Shown in pieces: positions 28,639 to 37,974 of a DNA stretch of 64,000 nucleotides; position 1 is the first letter of the stretch, and each line of letters opens with the position of its first letter. Source of the stretch: an uncultured Paracoccaceae bacterium (lineage in GTDB: Bacteria; Pseudomonadota; Alphaproteobacteria; Rhodobacterales; Rhodobacteraceae); the NCBI GenBank assembly GCA_947503925.1, contig CANNFQ010000009.1:117491-181490 (forward strand), in the 5' to 3' direction. The notes beneath the pieces are model-generated. The model was not told the origin of the DNA, did no database searches, and saw only the letters and a program-made list of their open reading frames with translations. The position numbers were made by a program, and so were the translations under genes.

Positions 28639-28730
28639 ATGGGAAAATCTAATCTCAGTGAAGATTTCAAACGCGACGTTGTGCATCAGTTGGCAGTGCG
28701 GGGAGTATGCTCACAGGGTAGCAGATCGGT
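28639..28730 (+). pseudogene. IS3-family transposase OrfA, N-terminal remnant
   Basis: From an ATG at 28639 the frame reads MGKSNLSEDFKRDVVHQLAVRG, the start of an IS3-type OrfA helix-turn-helix protein (MGKSxxSxxFKRDAV...). It degenerates within about 30 codons. It lies head-on to the OrfB scrap on the other strand, so two insertion or deletion events are needed. Confidence 0.65.
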
Positions 28731-28734
28731 AACA

Positions 28735-28772
28735 ACAAACTCCGACCAACTTTGCAGTTAGGCCGGAGTTCA
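28735..28772 (-). terminator. Candidate terminator after the TRAP binding-protein genes
   Basis: On the minus strand AACTCCG ... CGGAGTT pairs around a loop that itself contains AACT/AGTT, followed by TGTTGTT. It lies about 30 bases beyond the stop of the binding-protein gene that ends at 28801. The T run is imperfect. Confidence 0.5.
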
Positions 28773-28800
28773 TTTTGTTTAAGGACCTCGTGGGTCCGTA

Positions 28801-29955
28801 TTAGACGTCGGCGAAAAGATCTGTTGCGCCCCGTTTCGCCAAATACTCTGCCTGACTCATCGGGCCAGCATTTCCGACCAAGGCGCGGTAAGTTTCATAG
28901 CTTTCGACGATCTTACGTCCCATGTCGTCGTCTTCTGCAACGCCAGCGGTGACCTCGAATGATACCCGAGCCAGTTCGTCCCACACATCATCCGGCAATT
29001 TGGTTGGCTTGACGCCAGCCTCGGCCAATAGCTGAACCAGTGCCAGACCATTATTGCCATAGTAATCGGCGGTATGATTGGTCAGTTCCGCATCGGTCAC
29101 TGCCGTGATCAATGCGCGGTCCACCTCGTCCAGATTGTTCCAGAATTCGCGGTTGAAACCGACCGACGCAGTTGTGCCGGGTTCGTGGAAACCGGGGTAG
29201 ATATAAGTTGAAAGCAGCTTCTGGAAGCCGAACTGCAGATCATTATAGGGGCCAACCCATTCAGTTGCATCAATCGTGCCTTCAAACAGCGCCTCAACAA
29301 TGCCACCACCCGGCAGCACAACTGCATTTGCGCCCATCCGGGTGATCACTTGTCCACCCAACCCGGGCATCCGCATGGTCAAACCTTCGAAATCATCCTT
29401 TGTCTTGATTTCCTTGTTGAACCACCCGCCCATCTGAACACCAGTGCCGCCAACGGCGAGGGATTTAACGTTGTAGCCCGCGTTCAGCTCGTCCCAAAGC
29501 TCTTGGCCACCACCATGCCGCAGCCAGGCGACCTGCTCGACCGAGGTCAGACCCAGCGGCACCGTGGTGAAGAAGTTGAAGCCGCGATGCTTGCCTTGAA
29601 AATAGTACTCGGCTGAATGATACATCTCGATCTCGCCCGCACCTGCAGCGTCATGCACGCCAAGTGGGGGCACCAGCGAACCGGCCCAGTAGATTTCGAC
29701 ATTCAAACGACCGTTGGACCCTGCGTTGATCGCCTGGCCGACACGTGCGGCACTATCCGCCAGGCCGCCCAATCCCGCGGGCCAGGATGTCGCCATTCGG
29801 ATGGTCAGCGGGGCACCCTGCGCGATTGCTGGGGTGGCCAATGCTGCCGCACCAGTCAGTGCCGCGCCGCCGCCCAACAGGGCCCGCCGCCGCGATAGTG
29901 TTTTCGTCTCTGCTTGGCCATTGGACATGATTATTGTATCCGTTTTATGGGTCAT
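28801..29955 (-). CDS. TRAP transporter substrate-binding protein (DctP-like)
   Basis: A protein of about 384 residues with a twin-arginine signal (TLSRRRALLGGGAALTGAAALATPAIAQ). The mature part starts LTIRMATSWPAG and has DctP-family motifs such as EMYHSAEYYFQGK, NKEIKTKDDFEGLTMRMPG and EALFEGTIDATEWVGPYND. It belongs to the group of TRAP binding proteins for 2-oxoacids or related compounds. The ATG at 29955 overlaps the upstream stop (ATGA); an ATG at 29928 is an alternative start. No DctQ/DctM membrane genes are adjacent. Confidence 0.88.
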   Translation of the reverse strand: MTHKTDTIIMSNGQAETKTLSRRRALLGGGAALTGAAALATPAIAQGAPLTIRMATSWPAGLGGLADSAARVGQAINAGSNGRLNVEIYWAGSLVPPLGVHDAAGAGEIEMYHSAEYYFQGKHRGFNFFTTVPLGLTSVEQVAWLRHGGGQELWDELNAGYNVKSLAVGGTGVQMGGWFNKEIKTKDDFEGLTMRMPGLGGQVITRMGANAVVLPGGGIVEALFEGTIDATEWVGPYNDLQFGFQKLLSTYIYPGFHEPGTTASVGFNREFWNNLDEVDRALITAVTDAELTNHTADYYGNNGLALVQLLAEAGVKPTKLPDDVWDELARVSFEVTAGVAEDDDMGRKIVESYETYRALVGNAGPMSQAEYLAKRGATDLFADV

Positions 29956-30983
29956 TTTGACAGCGCCTGCTTGCGGCCGAGGAAATAGGCGGTTTCGCCA
30001 ATCTCGCTCCAACCGGCAACGTCGCCGATGAAGTAAAGGTAAGCATCAGCCGTGTCTGCAGCCATGTCGCCGGCATCAAACATGCTGGCCAGCACATTGT
30101 TGGCACTTGCAATTTGTGCGTCCCAGATATCCTGCGGCATTTCGTGGGCTGTGATGCCAGAGCCGGCCTGATCAAGCGCCACGACATTGTTGTGGGCGGC
30201 AAGCGCACGCTGCGTGCCATGCTCGGCCATAATGCAGCTTTCGACAACAAGCTGGTCTGCTTCCGACAAACCTGACCAACGCGACAGGTTCACACCAACG
30301 CTCAGCATCGCTGAAGGACGGCCAGCATTTGGCGTTGTCATATGTGGGAAGGTCGACAGCAGGCCGGATGCCGCCATTTGGGCAACGCTGAACCCTTCCA
30401 GAGCGACAAGCGATGACAGATCGCCACCGGCCAGCACGTCAACCGTGTTACTAACGCCCATGTCAGCGAGCACCTGCAAGCCCAAACCGGTGGAACCGAC
30501 GGTGCCCGCTGACAGATCTGCCATGCTGCCGATTGGTGCCTTCGACCACATTGGCATTGCACCATCTTCGCCAGCCATAAAGGCCTTGATACCGAATTCC
30601 TCGCCCAGCAGATCCCACATGAACCTGCCGTCAGCGACCAGAACCCAGCTTTCGAGTTCGCTTGCGCTCATCCCGCCGGGCATCGCGGCAAACAGCCCCA
30701 TGGCGGGGTTGCGGGACACGAATGCATCCTGCGAAGTCAGGTACATATCCGTGCCTCCGCCAGAGACATCATCAAGAAACCCGGCCGCAGCGTCCGATCC
30801 GGTTGTGTTCACATCCAGCGTGATTCTTCCGCTGGTCACGGCCGCGATCCGCGCGGCCAAAGCTGATGCAGCATCGGCGCGATCCGTCACCATGGACAGG
30901 GTCAGCCGATCTTGAGCGACAACCGGCGTTGCTGCGAAAGCCGCCGCACCAACACCTGCGCCCAAAAGAGTTCTGCGTTTCAT
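29952..30983 (-). CDS. TRAP-type substrate-binding protein, second copy
   Basis: A 343-residue protein with a short signal (MKRRTLLGAGVGAAAFAATPVVA) and the DctP-like body RLTLSMVTDRADAASALAARI ... EEFGIKAFMAGEDGAMPMWSKAPIGSMADLSAGTVGSTG. It is more divergent from typical DctP than the gene it overlaps by four bases. Two binding proteins in tandem without a permease may serve one distant TRAP membrane complex, or act as a heterodimer. Substrate unknown. Confidence 0.8.
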   Translation of the reverse strand: MKRRTLLGAGVGAAAFAATPVVAQDRLTLSMVTDRADAASALAARIAAVTSGRITLDVNTTGSDAAAGFLDDVSGGGTDMYLTSQDAFVSRNPAMGLFAAMPGGMSASELESWVLVADGRFMWDLLGEEFGIKAFMAGEDGAMPMWSKAPIGSMADLSAGTVGSTGLGLQVLADMGVSNTVDVLAGGDLSSLVALEGFSVAQMAASGLLSTFPHMTTPNAGRPSAMLSVGVNLSRWSGLSEADQLVVESCIMAEHGTQRALAAHNNVVALDQAGSGITAHEMPQDIWDAQIASANNVLASMFDAGDMAADTADAYLYFIGDVAGWSEIGETAYFLGRKQALSK

Positions 30984-31080
30984 ATTAAGTGTTCCTCACT
31001 TGCGGCACTGAACGGCCTCGTTTTGTTTCGAATGCACTGCCGGGCATGACTGTCGGACGGTGCCGTCAACTGCAGTTCGT

Positions 31081-32637
31081 CTACCGCAGCCAAATCTCAA
31101 CGCGGCGGTTACTCTCACGTCCATCTGCCGTGGTGTTACAGCCAACAGGCGCAAGTGGCCCGTAGGAAGACACCGAGATACGACCCGCCAGCGCATCACC
31201 GCCAAGCGCACCTACCAGCCCGTCTCGCACGCTTGTCGCGCGCAACAAGGCCAGCCGTTCGTTTAAGTCAAACCGCCCAACGTCATCGGTGAACCCGATC
31301 ACCAGAATGTCGCGATTGCGGGCTTCGTCGCTGTTTAGATAGGCGACCATACGTTCGACGTCGTCCTGCGACTTCGTATCCAGACGCGATGATCCCGATG
31401 TGAAACGGAATGTTGTTGAAAGGCGATCAGCTGTGGCCAGATCCTGTGCAAAGTTCTGGACCAGACCAAGGGTTGCGCCCGTGCTTGCCGACAGAACAGC
31501 AGAGGTCATCCGCGTACCCTGCAAACTAATCGGCTGGGTCACAATCGTCTGATCCACATAACCCGCGCCTTGGATCAGGTTCTGCGCATCTGGGGATGTA
31601 ACATATTCAAGGAAATTTGACTGTGCAGCCGTCTGATTGTCGTTGGCAGTGTAGGCATAAACACGTTGGCTCAACGGGTATTCTTCTGCCTTGATGGCAA
31701 AGTCGCTTGCATAAGCCAACGGCCCACATGACTGACGGATTGGCAGGATTTCTGCCGTACCATTGCCCGACAGGCTGGTAATCGTGATCGCGTTCACGTC
31801 TGCCACGACTTCGGATGCGGCTTGGCTTTCGCTCGTTGCGCGTTCCGCACTGCGGCGCAAACGCACTCGGTTTGGTTCCAGAACCAGTTCCGCGAAGGCT
31901 TCGTCCAGGGATGAACCCTCGGCCGGCAGTAACATCCGGATCGGCGCGTTTTCGCCGCCCAGTTCAGACCAGTTTCTGATCCGACCCGCCGCGATCTGCG
32001 CCAGCTCTTCCAGTGAAACCGAGCGCACAGAGTTGCTGGGGTGTACGATGGGGACAAGCGCGTCCAGCGCAACAACACGTTCGCGTCGTTCGTCACGTAA
32101 ATCGACCTGGCCAGCGGCCACAACCTGATCGGCAATGGATGCCGGAACCGGAGTCGTCGACATGTTCAGGTCCACCTGACCCGCAACCAGTTGTTCGAAA
32201 CCAGTGACGGCGGGCTGAATGGTGATATCCACATTCCCTTCTGTCGTGGTCATGGTGCTGTCGCGCAGTTCAACCCGTGCGACGCCCCCGCCAGCGTTGG
32301 GGAATGACAAACCAAGCAGATTTTGTGTGGATGCAAAGCCATTGACAAGCGCTTGCAGAAGCTCGGTTGTGTCAGCCTCGGTCACCGATACCGCCATTTC
32401 AAGGTTGGCTGGTGCAGCAGGGCATGCGTCGCCTTCGCAAATCGTGGCGGACCGTGACAGGCGTAACTCGCCAAGTTCGGTATCCAGCACATACGCTTCG
32501 TCATCCACCGACAGTAGTTCGCCGGTTATGGTAATTGATTTGTCCGGGCTAGAAATCGTGACCTGATCAGCGAAAAGTGCGAACGGCACCGCTGCAAGGC
32601 ACGAGGCTAACGTAAGTAGGTTTTGTTTTCGTTTCAT
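31081..32637 (-). CDS. PstS-like periplasmic-binding domain fused to OmpA-type peptidoglycan-binding domain
   Basis: A 518-residue envelope protein. A Sec signal (MKRKQNLLTLASCLAAVPFALFA) is followed by a short beta-rich domain (residues 25-75), then a periplasmic-binding-like domain of the phosphate type (about 80-390). The C-terminal OmpA domain has TFRFTSGSSRLDTKSQDDVERM ... LVIGFTDDVGRFDLNERLALLRATSV ... GRESNRRVEIWL. I take the ATG at 32637, where the signal peptide begins. The OmpA part would anchor it to peptidoglycan; whether it binds phosphate is not shown. Confidence 0.83.
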   Translation of the reverse strand: MKRKQNLLTLASCLAAVPFALFADQVTISSPDKSITITGELLSVDDEAYVLDTELGELRLSRSATICEGDACPAAPANLEMAVSVTEADTTELLQALVNGFASTQNLLGLSFPNAGGGVARVELRDSTMTTTEGNVDITIQPAVTGFEQLVAGQVDLNMSTTPVPASIADQVVAAGQVDLRDERRERVVALDALVPIVHPSNSVRSVSLEELAQIAAGRIRNWSELGGENAPIRMLLPAEGSSLDEAFAELVLEPNRVRLRRSAERATSESQAASEVVADVNAITITSLSGNGTAEILPIRQSCGPLAYASDFAIKAEEYPLSQRVYAYTANDNQTAAQSNFLEYVTSPDAQNLIQGAGYVDQTIVTQPISLQGTRMTSAVLSASTGATLGLVQNFAQDLATADRLSTTFRFTSGSSRLDTKSQDDVERMVAYLNSDEARNRDILVIGFTDDVGRFDLNERLALLRATSVRDGLVGALGGDALAGRISVSSYGPLAPVGCNTTADGRESNRRVEIWLR

Positions 32638-32703
32638 CTGAGGCAATCCAATGCTTACTCCCTCGTCCGGCATGTGAAGGCCGCCAGACATCGATGCCAA
32701 CAT

Positions 32704-33209
32704 GGCGTTGCGTTTTGACTAAAATGTGGTCGAAATTGGTTTATTTGTTCCTTTCTTGGCCCACCGTATTTGTTCGATATGCTAAATAATAGGCCATTTA
32801 AGGCAGAATTGTGGAATGCTGCGGGCCATAGGCCGGCAAGGAACGATGCCAATGTCAGATGGTTAGTCGAGCAGTGGAAATGGATAGAATCTATCTACAG
32901 CTGCACGCGAGACTGTTGCAGTGCGAGGACGGGTTAATTTTCGACAAGTACCAACCAAAGTCTGACAACCTTCACATTTTGGACTAAGAAGGGTGCCATT
33001 GGCCACTGATCCGGCCTGTATTTCTGGCTGGACGAAGCGCAGGAATGGCAGAGCATTGTGGTGTTTCGATGATAACACCTTCGTTCGCCATTCCTCTACA
33101 CAAAGGCAATTGGACAACGACTTTTTGTCACATCAAGGGCTGTTGGCAGTCTGCGATCGTCAATAACGTAATCATTTGCAATGCAAATCAATAAATGCCT
33201 TGAATAGAT
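32704..33209. other. Intergenic stretch, no gene recognised
   Basis: About 500 bases between the PBP-OmpA gene and the LysR gene. A plus-strand frame around 33011-33073 reads GLYFWLDEAQEWQSIVVFR before two stops, and an 84-codon minus frame covers the same area (32863-33117). These may be the relic of an inserted gene or transposase, but I cannot name a family. Confidence 0.35.
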
Positions 33210-34088
33210 ATGACGTTTGAGCAGCTCAGAACATTTCTGTGGGTGGCCCGCCTTGGTGGGTTTCGCAAAGCGTCTGACCGATTGCACTTGTCGCAGCCCG
33301 CGGTATCGACCCGGATAGCAAACTTGGAAAATGAACTGCAAGCCAAGCTGTTTGAGCGCGGTCCGGGCGAGCTTGTTCTGACAAAAAAGGGCCAACAGCT
33401 TCTGGGATACGCAGAGCAGTTGTTGTTTGTCGAAGAAGAGATCAAGCAGCGTGTCGCCAACCCTGCCGAGACCGAAGGATTGTTCCGGCTTGGCGCGTCC
33501 GAGACAATTGCGCAATCCTGGTTGCCGTCCTTCATGCAGGCCTTCAGTGCCCGGTATCCGCGGGTCAACGTTGATTTGACCGTTGATATCTCTCTCAACC
33601 TGCGCGCAGCCCTTCTGGAAAGGCGGCTCGATCTCGCGTTTCTGATGGGGCCGGTTTCAGAATATTCCGTCAAGAATATCGCTTTGCCGCAGTTCGATCT
33701 TCATTGGTATAAGGCAGTGCGGCTCGGGGATATCGACCTGTCGGAGACCCCGATCATTTCCTATTCCAGCCAGACCCGACCTTACCGCGAATTGACGTCC
33801 GAACTTGCAAGGCGCGTCGGCCCGAAGTCTCGGGTCTTTTCTTCGGCATCCTTGTCCGCCAGCCTTAAGATGATCGCGGCCGGAATTGCGGTTGGGCCAC
33901 ATCCGCGCGTGCTGGCTGTTCGCTACCTTGAAGCGCAGGAGGTAGAGGAATTTGATCCCGGGTTTGTGCCCCCACCCTTGGAGTTCACAGCGTCCTACCT
34001 TGCAGAACCACGCAGTTTTCTTGTTGAAAACAGTGCGGAAATTGCCCGTGACGTTGCTGTTCAATGGCACAAGGCGTATCCGGGATAG
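33210..34088 (+). CDS. LysR-family transcriptional regulator
   Basis: A 292-residue regulator. The N-terminal helix-turn-helix is classic LysR: MTFEQLRTFLWVARLGGFRKASDRLHLSQPAVSTRIANLENELQAKLFERG, followed by a substrate-binding effector domain (FRLGASETIAQSWLPSFMQAF...). It is on the same strand as the DUF1445-TRAP-oxoprolinase genes and ends 93 bases before them. It probably activates that operon in response to its substrate. Confidence 0.92.
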   Translation: MTFEQLRTFLWVARLGGFRKASDRLHLSQPAVSTRIANLENELQAKLFERGPGELVLTKKGQQLLGYAEQLLFVEEEIKQRVANPAETEGLFRLGASETIAQSWLPSFMQAFSARYPRVNVDLTVDISLNLRAALLERRLDLAFLMGPVSEYSVKNIALPQFDLHWYKAVRLGDIDLSETPIISYSSQTRPYRELTSELARRVGPKSRVFSSASLSASLKMIAAGIAVGPHPRVLAVRYLEAQEVEEFDPGFVPPPLEFTASYLAEPRSFLVENSAEIARDVAVQWHKAYPG

Positions 34089-34181
34089 TTTCAAATAGTC
34101 TATCACTATTGATAAATAATGATAATTTGAATGAATTGATGTGCTGTGCGACGGTTCGGTGACACGAACACTGGGGGTGGT

Positions 34182-35024
34182 ATGTCATCTCAGACAGCAA
34201 CAGATTTCGATCTTTCGCGCCTTTCAAGCGAAGGCGTTCGTCAGCTCATTCGGTCCGGCGAACACGATCGTCATACCGCTGGACTGGCTGCGGGAAAGCT
34301 TCAGTGCAACCTTGCCATTCTCCCTGAGGGATACGCACTGGACTTTCTTCGTTTCTGTCAGCGCAACCCAAAGCCCTGCCCGCTGGTCGGCGTGGGCGAC
34401 ACGGGCAACCCTATGCTGCCAACCCTGGGGCGTGATATCGACATACGCACCGACGTGCCGCGCTACCGCGTCTTCCGGGAAGGTGAGTTCTCAGAGGAGG
34501 TCACGGACATCGCCGGACTTTGGTCGCGTAACCTTGTGACTGTCGCACTTGGCTGTTCCTTTACGTTTGAAAACGCGCTGATGCGAGCCAATATCCCCGT
34601 CCGCCACATCGAAATGCGCCGCAATGTGCCGATGTTCCGTACCGGTATCGATCTGGTTCCAGCGGGGCCATTCCATGGCCAAATGGTCGTCACCATGCGC
34701 CCGTTGCGGGAAGATCAGATTGATGAGGCACGCCGCATCAGCGCCAGATACCCGCAAGCCCATGGCGCACCGATCGCAATCGGTGATCCCGGTGATCTGG
34801 GCATTTCTGACCTGAGCACGCCGGACTATGGCGACCCCGTGGAGATAAAGCCGGGCGAAGTGCCGGTATACTGGGCCTGCGGGGTCACGCCGCAGAATGT
34901 GCTGAAGGCCGCCGCGCTTCCGATCTGCATCACCCACGCGCCCGGACATATGTTGATCACCGATGTCGCTGAAGATGCCGACACAACAATCTACCAAAAC
35001 CAATCCCAACAAGGAGAAAAATGA
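34182..35024 (+). CDS. DUF1445 protein, putative hydro-lyase / D-glutamate cyclase family
   Basis: A 280-residue protein of the DUF1445 family, whose characterised animal members interconvert D-glutamate and 5-oxo-D-proline. Conserved pieces include GLAAGKLQCNLAILPEGYALDFLRFCQRNPKPCPLVGV, FTFENALMRANIPVRHIEM and VYWACGVTPQNVL near the end. The ATG at 34182 is preceded by GGGGGT, better than the earlier frame opening. The stop overlaps the next gene start (ATGA). A fused 5-oxoprolinase gene in the same operon makes an oxoproline/glutamate-type reaction plausible. Confidence 0.83.
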   Translation: MSSQTATDFDLSRLSSEGVRQLIRSGEHDRHTAGLAAGKLQCNLAILPEGYALDFLRFCQRNPKPCPLVGVGDTGNPMLPTLGRDIDIRTDVPRYRVFREGEFSEEVTDIAGLWSRNLVTVALGCSFTFENALMRANIPVRHIEMRRNVPMFRTGIDLVPAGPFHGQMVVTMRPLREDQIDEARRISARYPQAHGAPIAIGDPGDLGISDLSTPDYGDPVEIKPGEVPVYWACGVTPQNVLKAAALPICITHAPGHMLITDVAEDADTTIYQNQSQQGEK

Positions 35025-36049
35025 TGAAACACAGCTTAACTGCTTTGCTGGCGATGTCGGCGCTGGCTGCGCCAGCGCATGCCGAAGATCTGTCTGTCGT
35101 TGGCAGCTGGTCCAGCTTGCCGTTGCACAAGCAATATGAGGCGCCGTTTTGGTCCGAAACCCTGCCTGCCGCCGGCGATTTCAATGTTGAATTGACAACG
35201 CACAACCAGATGGGGCTGGGTCTGAGCGAGATTTACCCGCTGTTGGGTCAAGGCGTCTACGACATTGCGATGACCGTCGCGGACTATGCTGTTGGCGATG
35301 CGCCGGAGCTCGAAGGGCTGGATGTGCCGCTTCTGGCGCTGACCGCCGATGAGGCCCGCGCGATGGTCGATGCGGCCCGTCCGATGGTGTCCGACATTTA
35401 CCGCGACCGTTTCAACGCCGAAGTTTTGGCAATTGCGCCTTATCCGCCACAAGTCGTGTTCTGTAACGCTGAGATCAACAGCTTTTCTGACCTCGAAGGA
35501 TTGAAAGTTCGCGCGTCTGGTCGGATGACCGCGCTGTTCCTTGAGGCGCTGGGCGCAGAGGGTGTTAATGTGTCCTTCTCCGAGGTGCCAGGCGCATTGC
35601 AAAATGGTGTTGTAGACTGCGCCGTGACTGGTGCCGGGTCTGGCTATTCCGCCGGTTGGTGGGAAGTATCTACCCATCTTCTGCCGATCCCTCTGGGCGG
35701 TTGGGACCACGTGGTTACCGCAATTAATGCTGATAAGTGGAACAGCCTAGGCGCGGCGGATCAGGAAACGATCCGCACGCAAATCGCGGCTGAATTTGAA
35801 GAACCGGCCTGGGCGAGCGCGCAGGATGCGCTGGTCAATGACATCGCGTGTCTGACGGGCAACGGCGCATGCCCATCGGGCGAGGCCCGCAGCATGACAC
35901 TAGTGGAAATCTCGGACACCGATTTTGTAGGTGCCCGAGAGATCCTGATCAGTGAAGTTCTTCCCGACTGGGCCGAACGCGCAGGTGGCGATTGGGCGGC
36001 GCGCTGGAATGACAGTGTCGGCAAAGTCGTTGGCGTAACAATCGAGTAA
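35021..36049 (+). CDS. TRAP transporter substrate-binding protein (DctP-like)
   Basis: A 342-residue periplasmic protein with a Sec signal (MMKHSLTALLAMSALAAPAHAE). The body has the DctP-style segment GLGLSEIYPLLGQGVYDIAMTVADYAVGD and INSFSDLEGLKVRASGRMTALFLEALGAEGVNVSFSEVPGALQNGVVDCA. The start overlaps the DUF1445 stop by four bases, with AAGGAGA upstream. It is the binding subunit of the complete TRAP system that follows. Ligand unknown; a lactam, oxoproline or similar carboxylate would fit the neighbours. Confidence 0.88.
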   Translation: MMKHSLTALLAMSALAAPAHAEDLSVVGSWSSLPLHKQYEAPFWSETLPAAGDFNVELTTHNQMGLGLSEIYPLLGQGVYDIAMTVADYAVGDAPELEGLDVPLLALTADEARAMVDAARPMVSDIYRDRFNAEVLAIAPYPPQVVFCNAEINSFSDLEGLKVRASGRMTALFLEALGAEGVNVSFSEVPGALQNGVVDCAVTGAGSGYSAGWWEVSTHLLPIPLGGWDHVVTAINADKWNSLGAADQETIRTQIAAEFEEPAWASAQDALVNDIACLTGNGACPSGEARSMTLVEISDTDFVGAREILISEVLPDWAERAGGDWAARWNDSVGKVVGVTIE

Positions 36050-36077
36050 GATCGAAACAAGCGAGAGGACGCAAAGT

Positions 36078-36626
36078 ATGGAACTGGTGCTGATCAATAG
36101 GCTCAGAAAGCTCAACCATGGGATCGCGATGATCGTGGGGCTGGGTCTTTTGGGGATGGCCGCTTTCGTGGTCGCTGATATTGCGCTGCGTCAGGTCCAT
36201 GCGTCCTTTGGTGGATCTGAAGAACTGGCCGGCTATGCAATGGCTTTGGTCAGTTCTTGGGGGATGGCCTATACCCTACTGGAACTGGGCCATATCCGCA
36301 TTGACCTTGTCAGGTCACGCACACATGGCACAATGCGCGCCCTGTTTGATGTTTTCTCAATGATCATCATGTCGGGCGTTGTTGTCACGATCGCCATCAA
36401 ATGTTGGCCGGTTGTAGAACGCGCGATTGAAAACGGCAGCCGCGCCAACACGCCTTTGGCAACCCCGCTGGCATGGGTCCAAATCCCGTGGTTTGCGGGG
36501 TGGGTCTGGTTTGCGGTGATGGCCTGTCTGGTCACGCTGGCGGCGATCAGCATGCTTGTGCGTGGCCGTGCTGCGGACACCGAACCTTTCATCGGCGCAT
36601 TCGCAGAACAGGACAGCCTGAAATGA
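36078..36626 (+). CDS. TRAP transporter small permease (DctQ-like)
   Basis: A 182-residue membrane protein with four predicted helices: GIAMIVGLGLLGMAAFVVADIALRQ, the YAMALVSSWGMAYTLLELGHIRID segment, a third around 95-115 and a fourth around 140-160. The layout and the RxxH/IRIDLV pattern after helix two are typical of DctQ. It lies between the binding-protein and large-permease genes, overlapping the latter by four bases. Confidence 0.87.
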   Translation: MELVLINRLRKLNHGIAMIVGLGLLGMAAFVVADIALRQVHASFGGSEELAGYAMALVSSWGMAYTLLELGHIRIDLVRSRTHGTMRALFDVFSMIIMSGVVVTIAIKCWPVVERAIENGSRANTPLATPLAWVQIPWFAGWVWFAVMACLVTLAAISMLVRGRAADTEPFIGAFAEQDSLK

Positions 36627-37906
36627 TCACTTACGTTTCTGCCGGGCTGCTGGCCCTTCTGGCGCTCTCCATTCCTGTCGGCATTGTGCTGTTTCTATTG
36701 GGCTTCGGCGTCGATCAGTTTTACTCGAACTTTCCGCTTAGCCGGGCGTTGGGGAACATGGTCTGGTCCTCGTCCAGTTCAGCAACACTTATCGCGATCC
36801 CGTTCTTTGTATTGTTGGGCGAAATTCTCGTCCGCTCTGGCGTGGCAACCCGCACCTACGCCGCCCTTGATCGGTGGGTCAGCTGGCTACCGGGTGGATT
36901 GGTTCACGCCAATGTTGCGACCGCCACGATGTTTTCAGCGACATCCGGATCATCCGTCGCCACAGCCGCCACGGTTGCAACCGTGGCCATGCCGCAAGCC
37001 GAAAAGCTGGGCTATGATCCCAAATTGTTTTCCGGCGCAATCGCGGCAGGCGGCACATTGGGCATCATGATCCCGCCATCGATCAATCTGATTGTCTATG
37101 GGTTCTTGACGCAATCTTCGATCCCACAACTGTTTCTGGCGGGTTTGATCCCTGGTCTAGCACTGGCGTTGGCGTTCCTGATCATCACGGCGATCATTTG
37201 CACCATCCGGCCGGAACTGGGGGGCAACCGGCGGGTGTTTTCATTCTTGCAAATGGCGCGCGCCTTGGTGGACCTGATCCCGATACTGATCCTCTTCGCG
37301 CTGATCGTGGGGTCCATCTACCGCGGTTGGGCCACCCCGACCGAGGCCGCCGCAGTGGGCGTGGCAGGCGCCCTGTTGATCGCGCTGGCCTTTGGTGGCG
37401 TCAGCTGGTTCATGATGCGGGAGAGCCTGCTGGGCACGATCAAGGTGACCTCCATGATCATGCTGATTATCATCGGCGCATCGTTCCTCAACTTCACCCT
37501 ATCCTCCGCCGGGTTGGGCCGTGAGCTAACGACCTTCCTCGAAGGGTTGGGCCTGTCGCCGTTTGGTTTCATCATGGTTGTCGTGCTGATCTATATCGTT
37601 CTGGGGTTTTTCATTGAAACATTGTCCCTGATGGTGGTGACCATCCCGATCATCGTGCCGATGGTGCTGGCGCAGGGTTATGACGTGATCTGGTTCGGCA
37701 TCCTGATGATCGTTTTGATTGAAATGGCCTTGATCACGCCGCCTGTGGGCCTGAACCTTTACGTGGTGCAAGGCGCGCGAAAATCGGGAAACCTGAACGA
37801 GGTGATGCTGGGCGCGATACCCTATTGCCTGACAATGCTCGCGATGGCTTTCGCGCTGATCGCTTTCCCTGACATTGCGCTGTGGCTGCCAAACGCGGTC
37901 GAATAG
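36623..37906 (+). CDS. TRAP transporter large permease (DctM-like)
   Basis: A 427-residue DctM/YedZ-type membrane protein with about twelve hydrophobic segments. Hallmarks are IAIPFFVLLGEILVRSGV, ATSGSSVATAATVATVAMP and GTLGIMIPPSINLIVYGF. The ATG at 36623 overlaps the DctQ-like stop (ATGA). It forms the sodium-driven channel of the TRAP system. The oxoprolinase gene follows after 68 bases on the same strand, so both probably share a transcript. Confidence 0.92.
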   Translation: MITYVSAGLLALLALSIPVGIVLFLLGFGVDQFYSNFPLSRALGNMVWSSSSSATLIAIPFFVLLGEILVRSGVATRTYAALDRWVSWLPGGLVHANVATATMFSATSGSSVATAATVATVAMPQAEKLGYDPKLFSGAIAAGGTLGIMIPPSINLIVYGFLTQSSIPQLFLAGLIPGLALALAFLIITAIICTIRPELGGNRRVFSFLQMARALVDLIPILILFALIVGSIYRGWATPTEAAAVGVAGALLIALAFGGVSWFMMRESLLGTIKVTSMIMLIIIGASFLNFTLSSAGLGRELTTFLEGLGLSPFGFIMVVVLIYIVLGFFIETLSLMVVTIPIIVPMVLAQGYDVIWFGILMIVLIEMALITPPVGLNLYVVQGARKSGNLNEVMLGAIPYCLTMLAMAFALIAFPDIALWLPNAVE

Positions 37907-37974
37907 CCCCCAACCTTTTCACAATGGAACAAAATACTGCGGCCAATGGGCTGCAAACGAAGGAGAACCGTCTG

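Noticed and set aside
32863..33117. 84-codon minus frame as a real gene
   Set aside because: No recognisable family or ribosome site, and the opposite strand shows a different broken frame.
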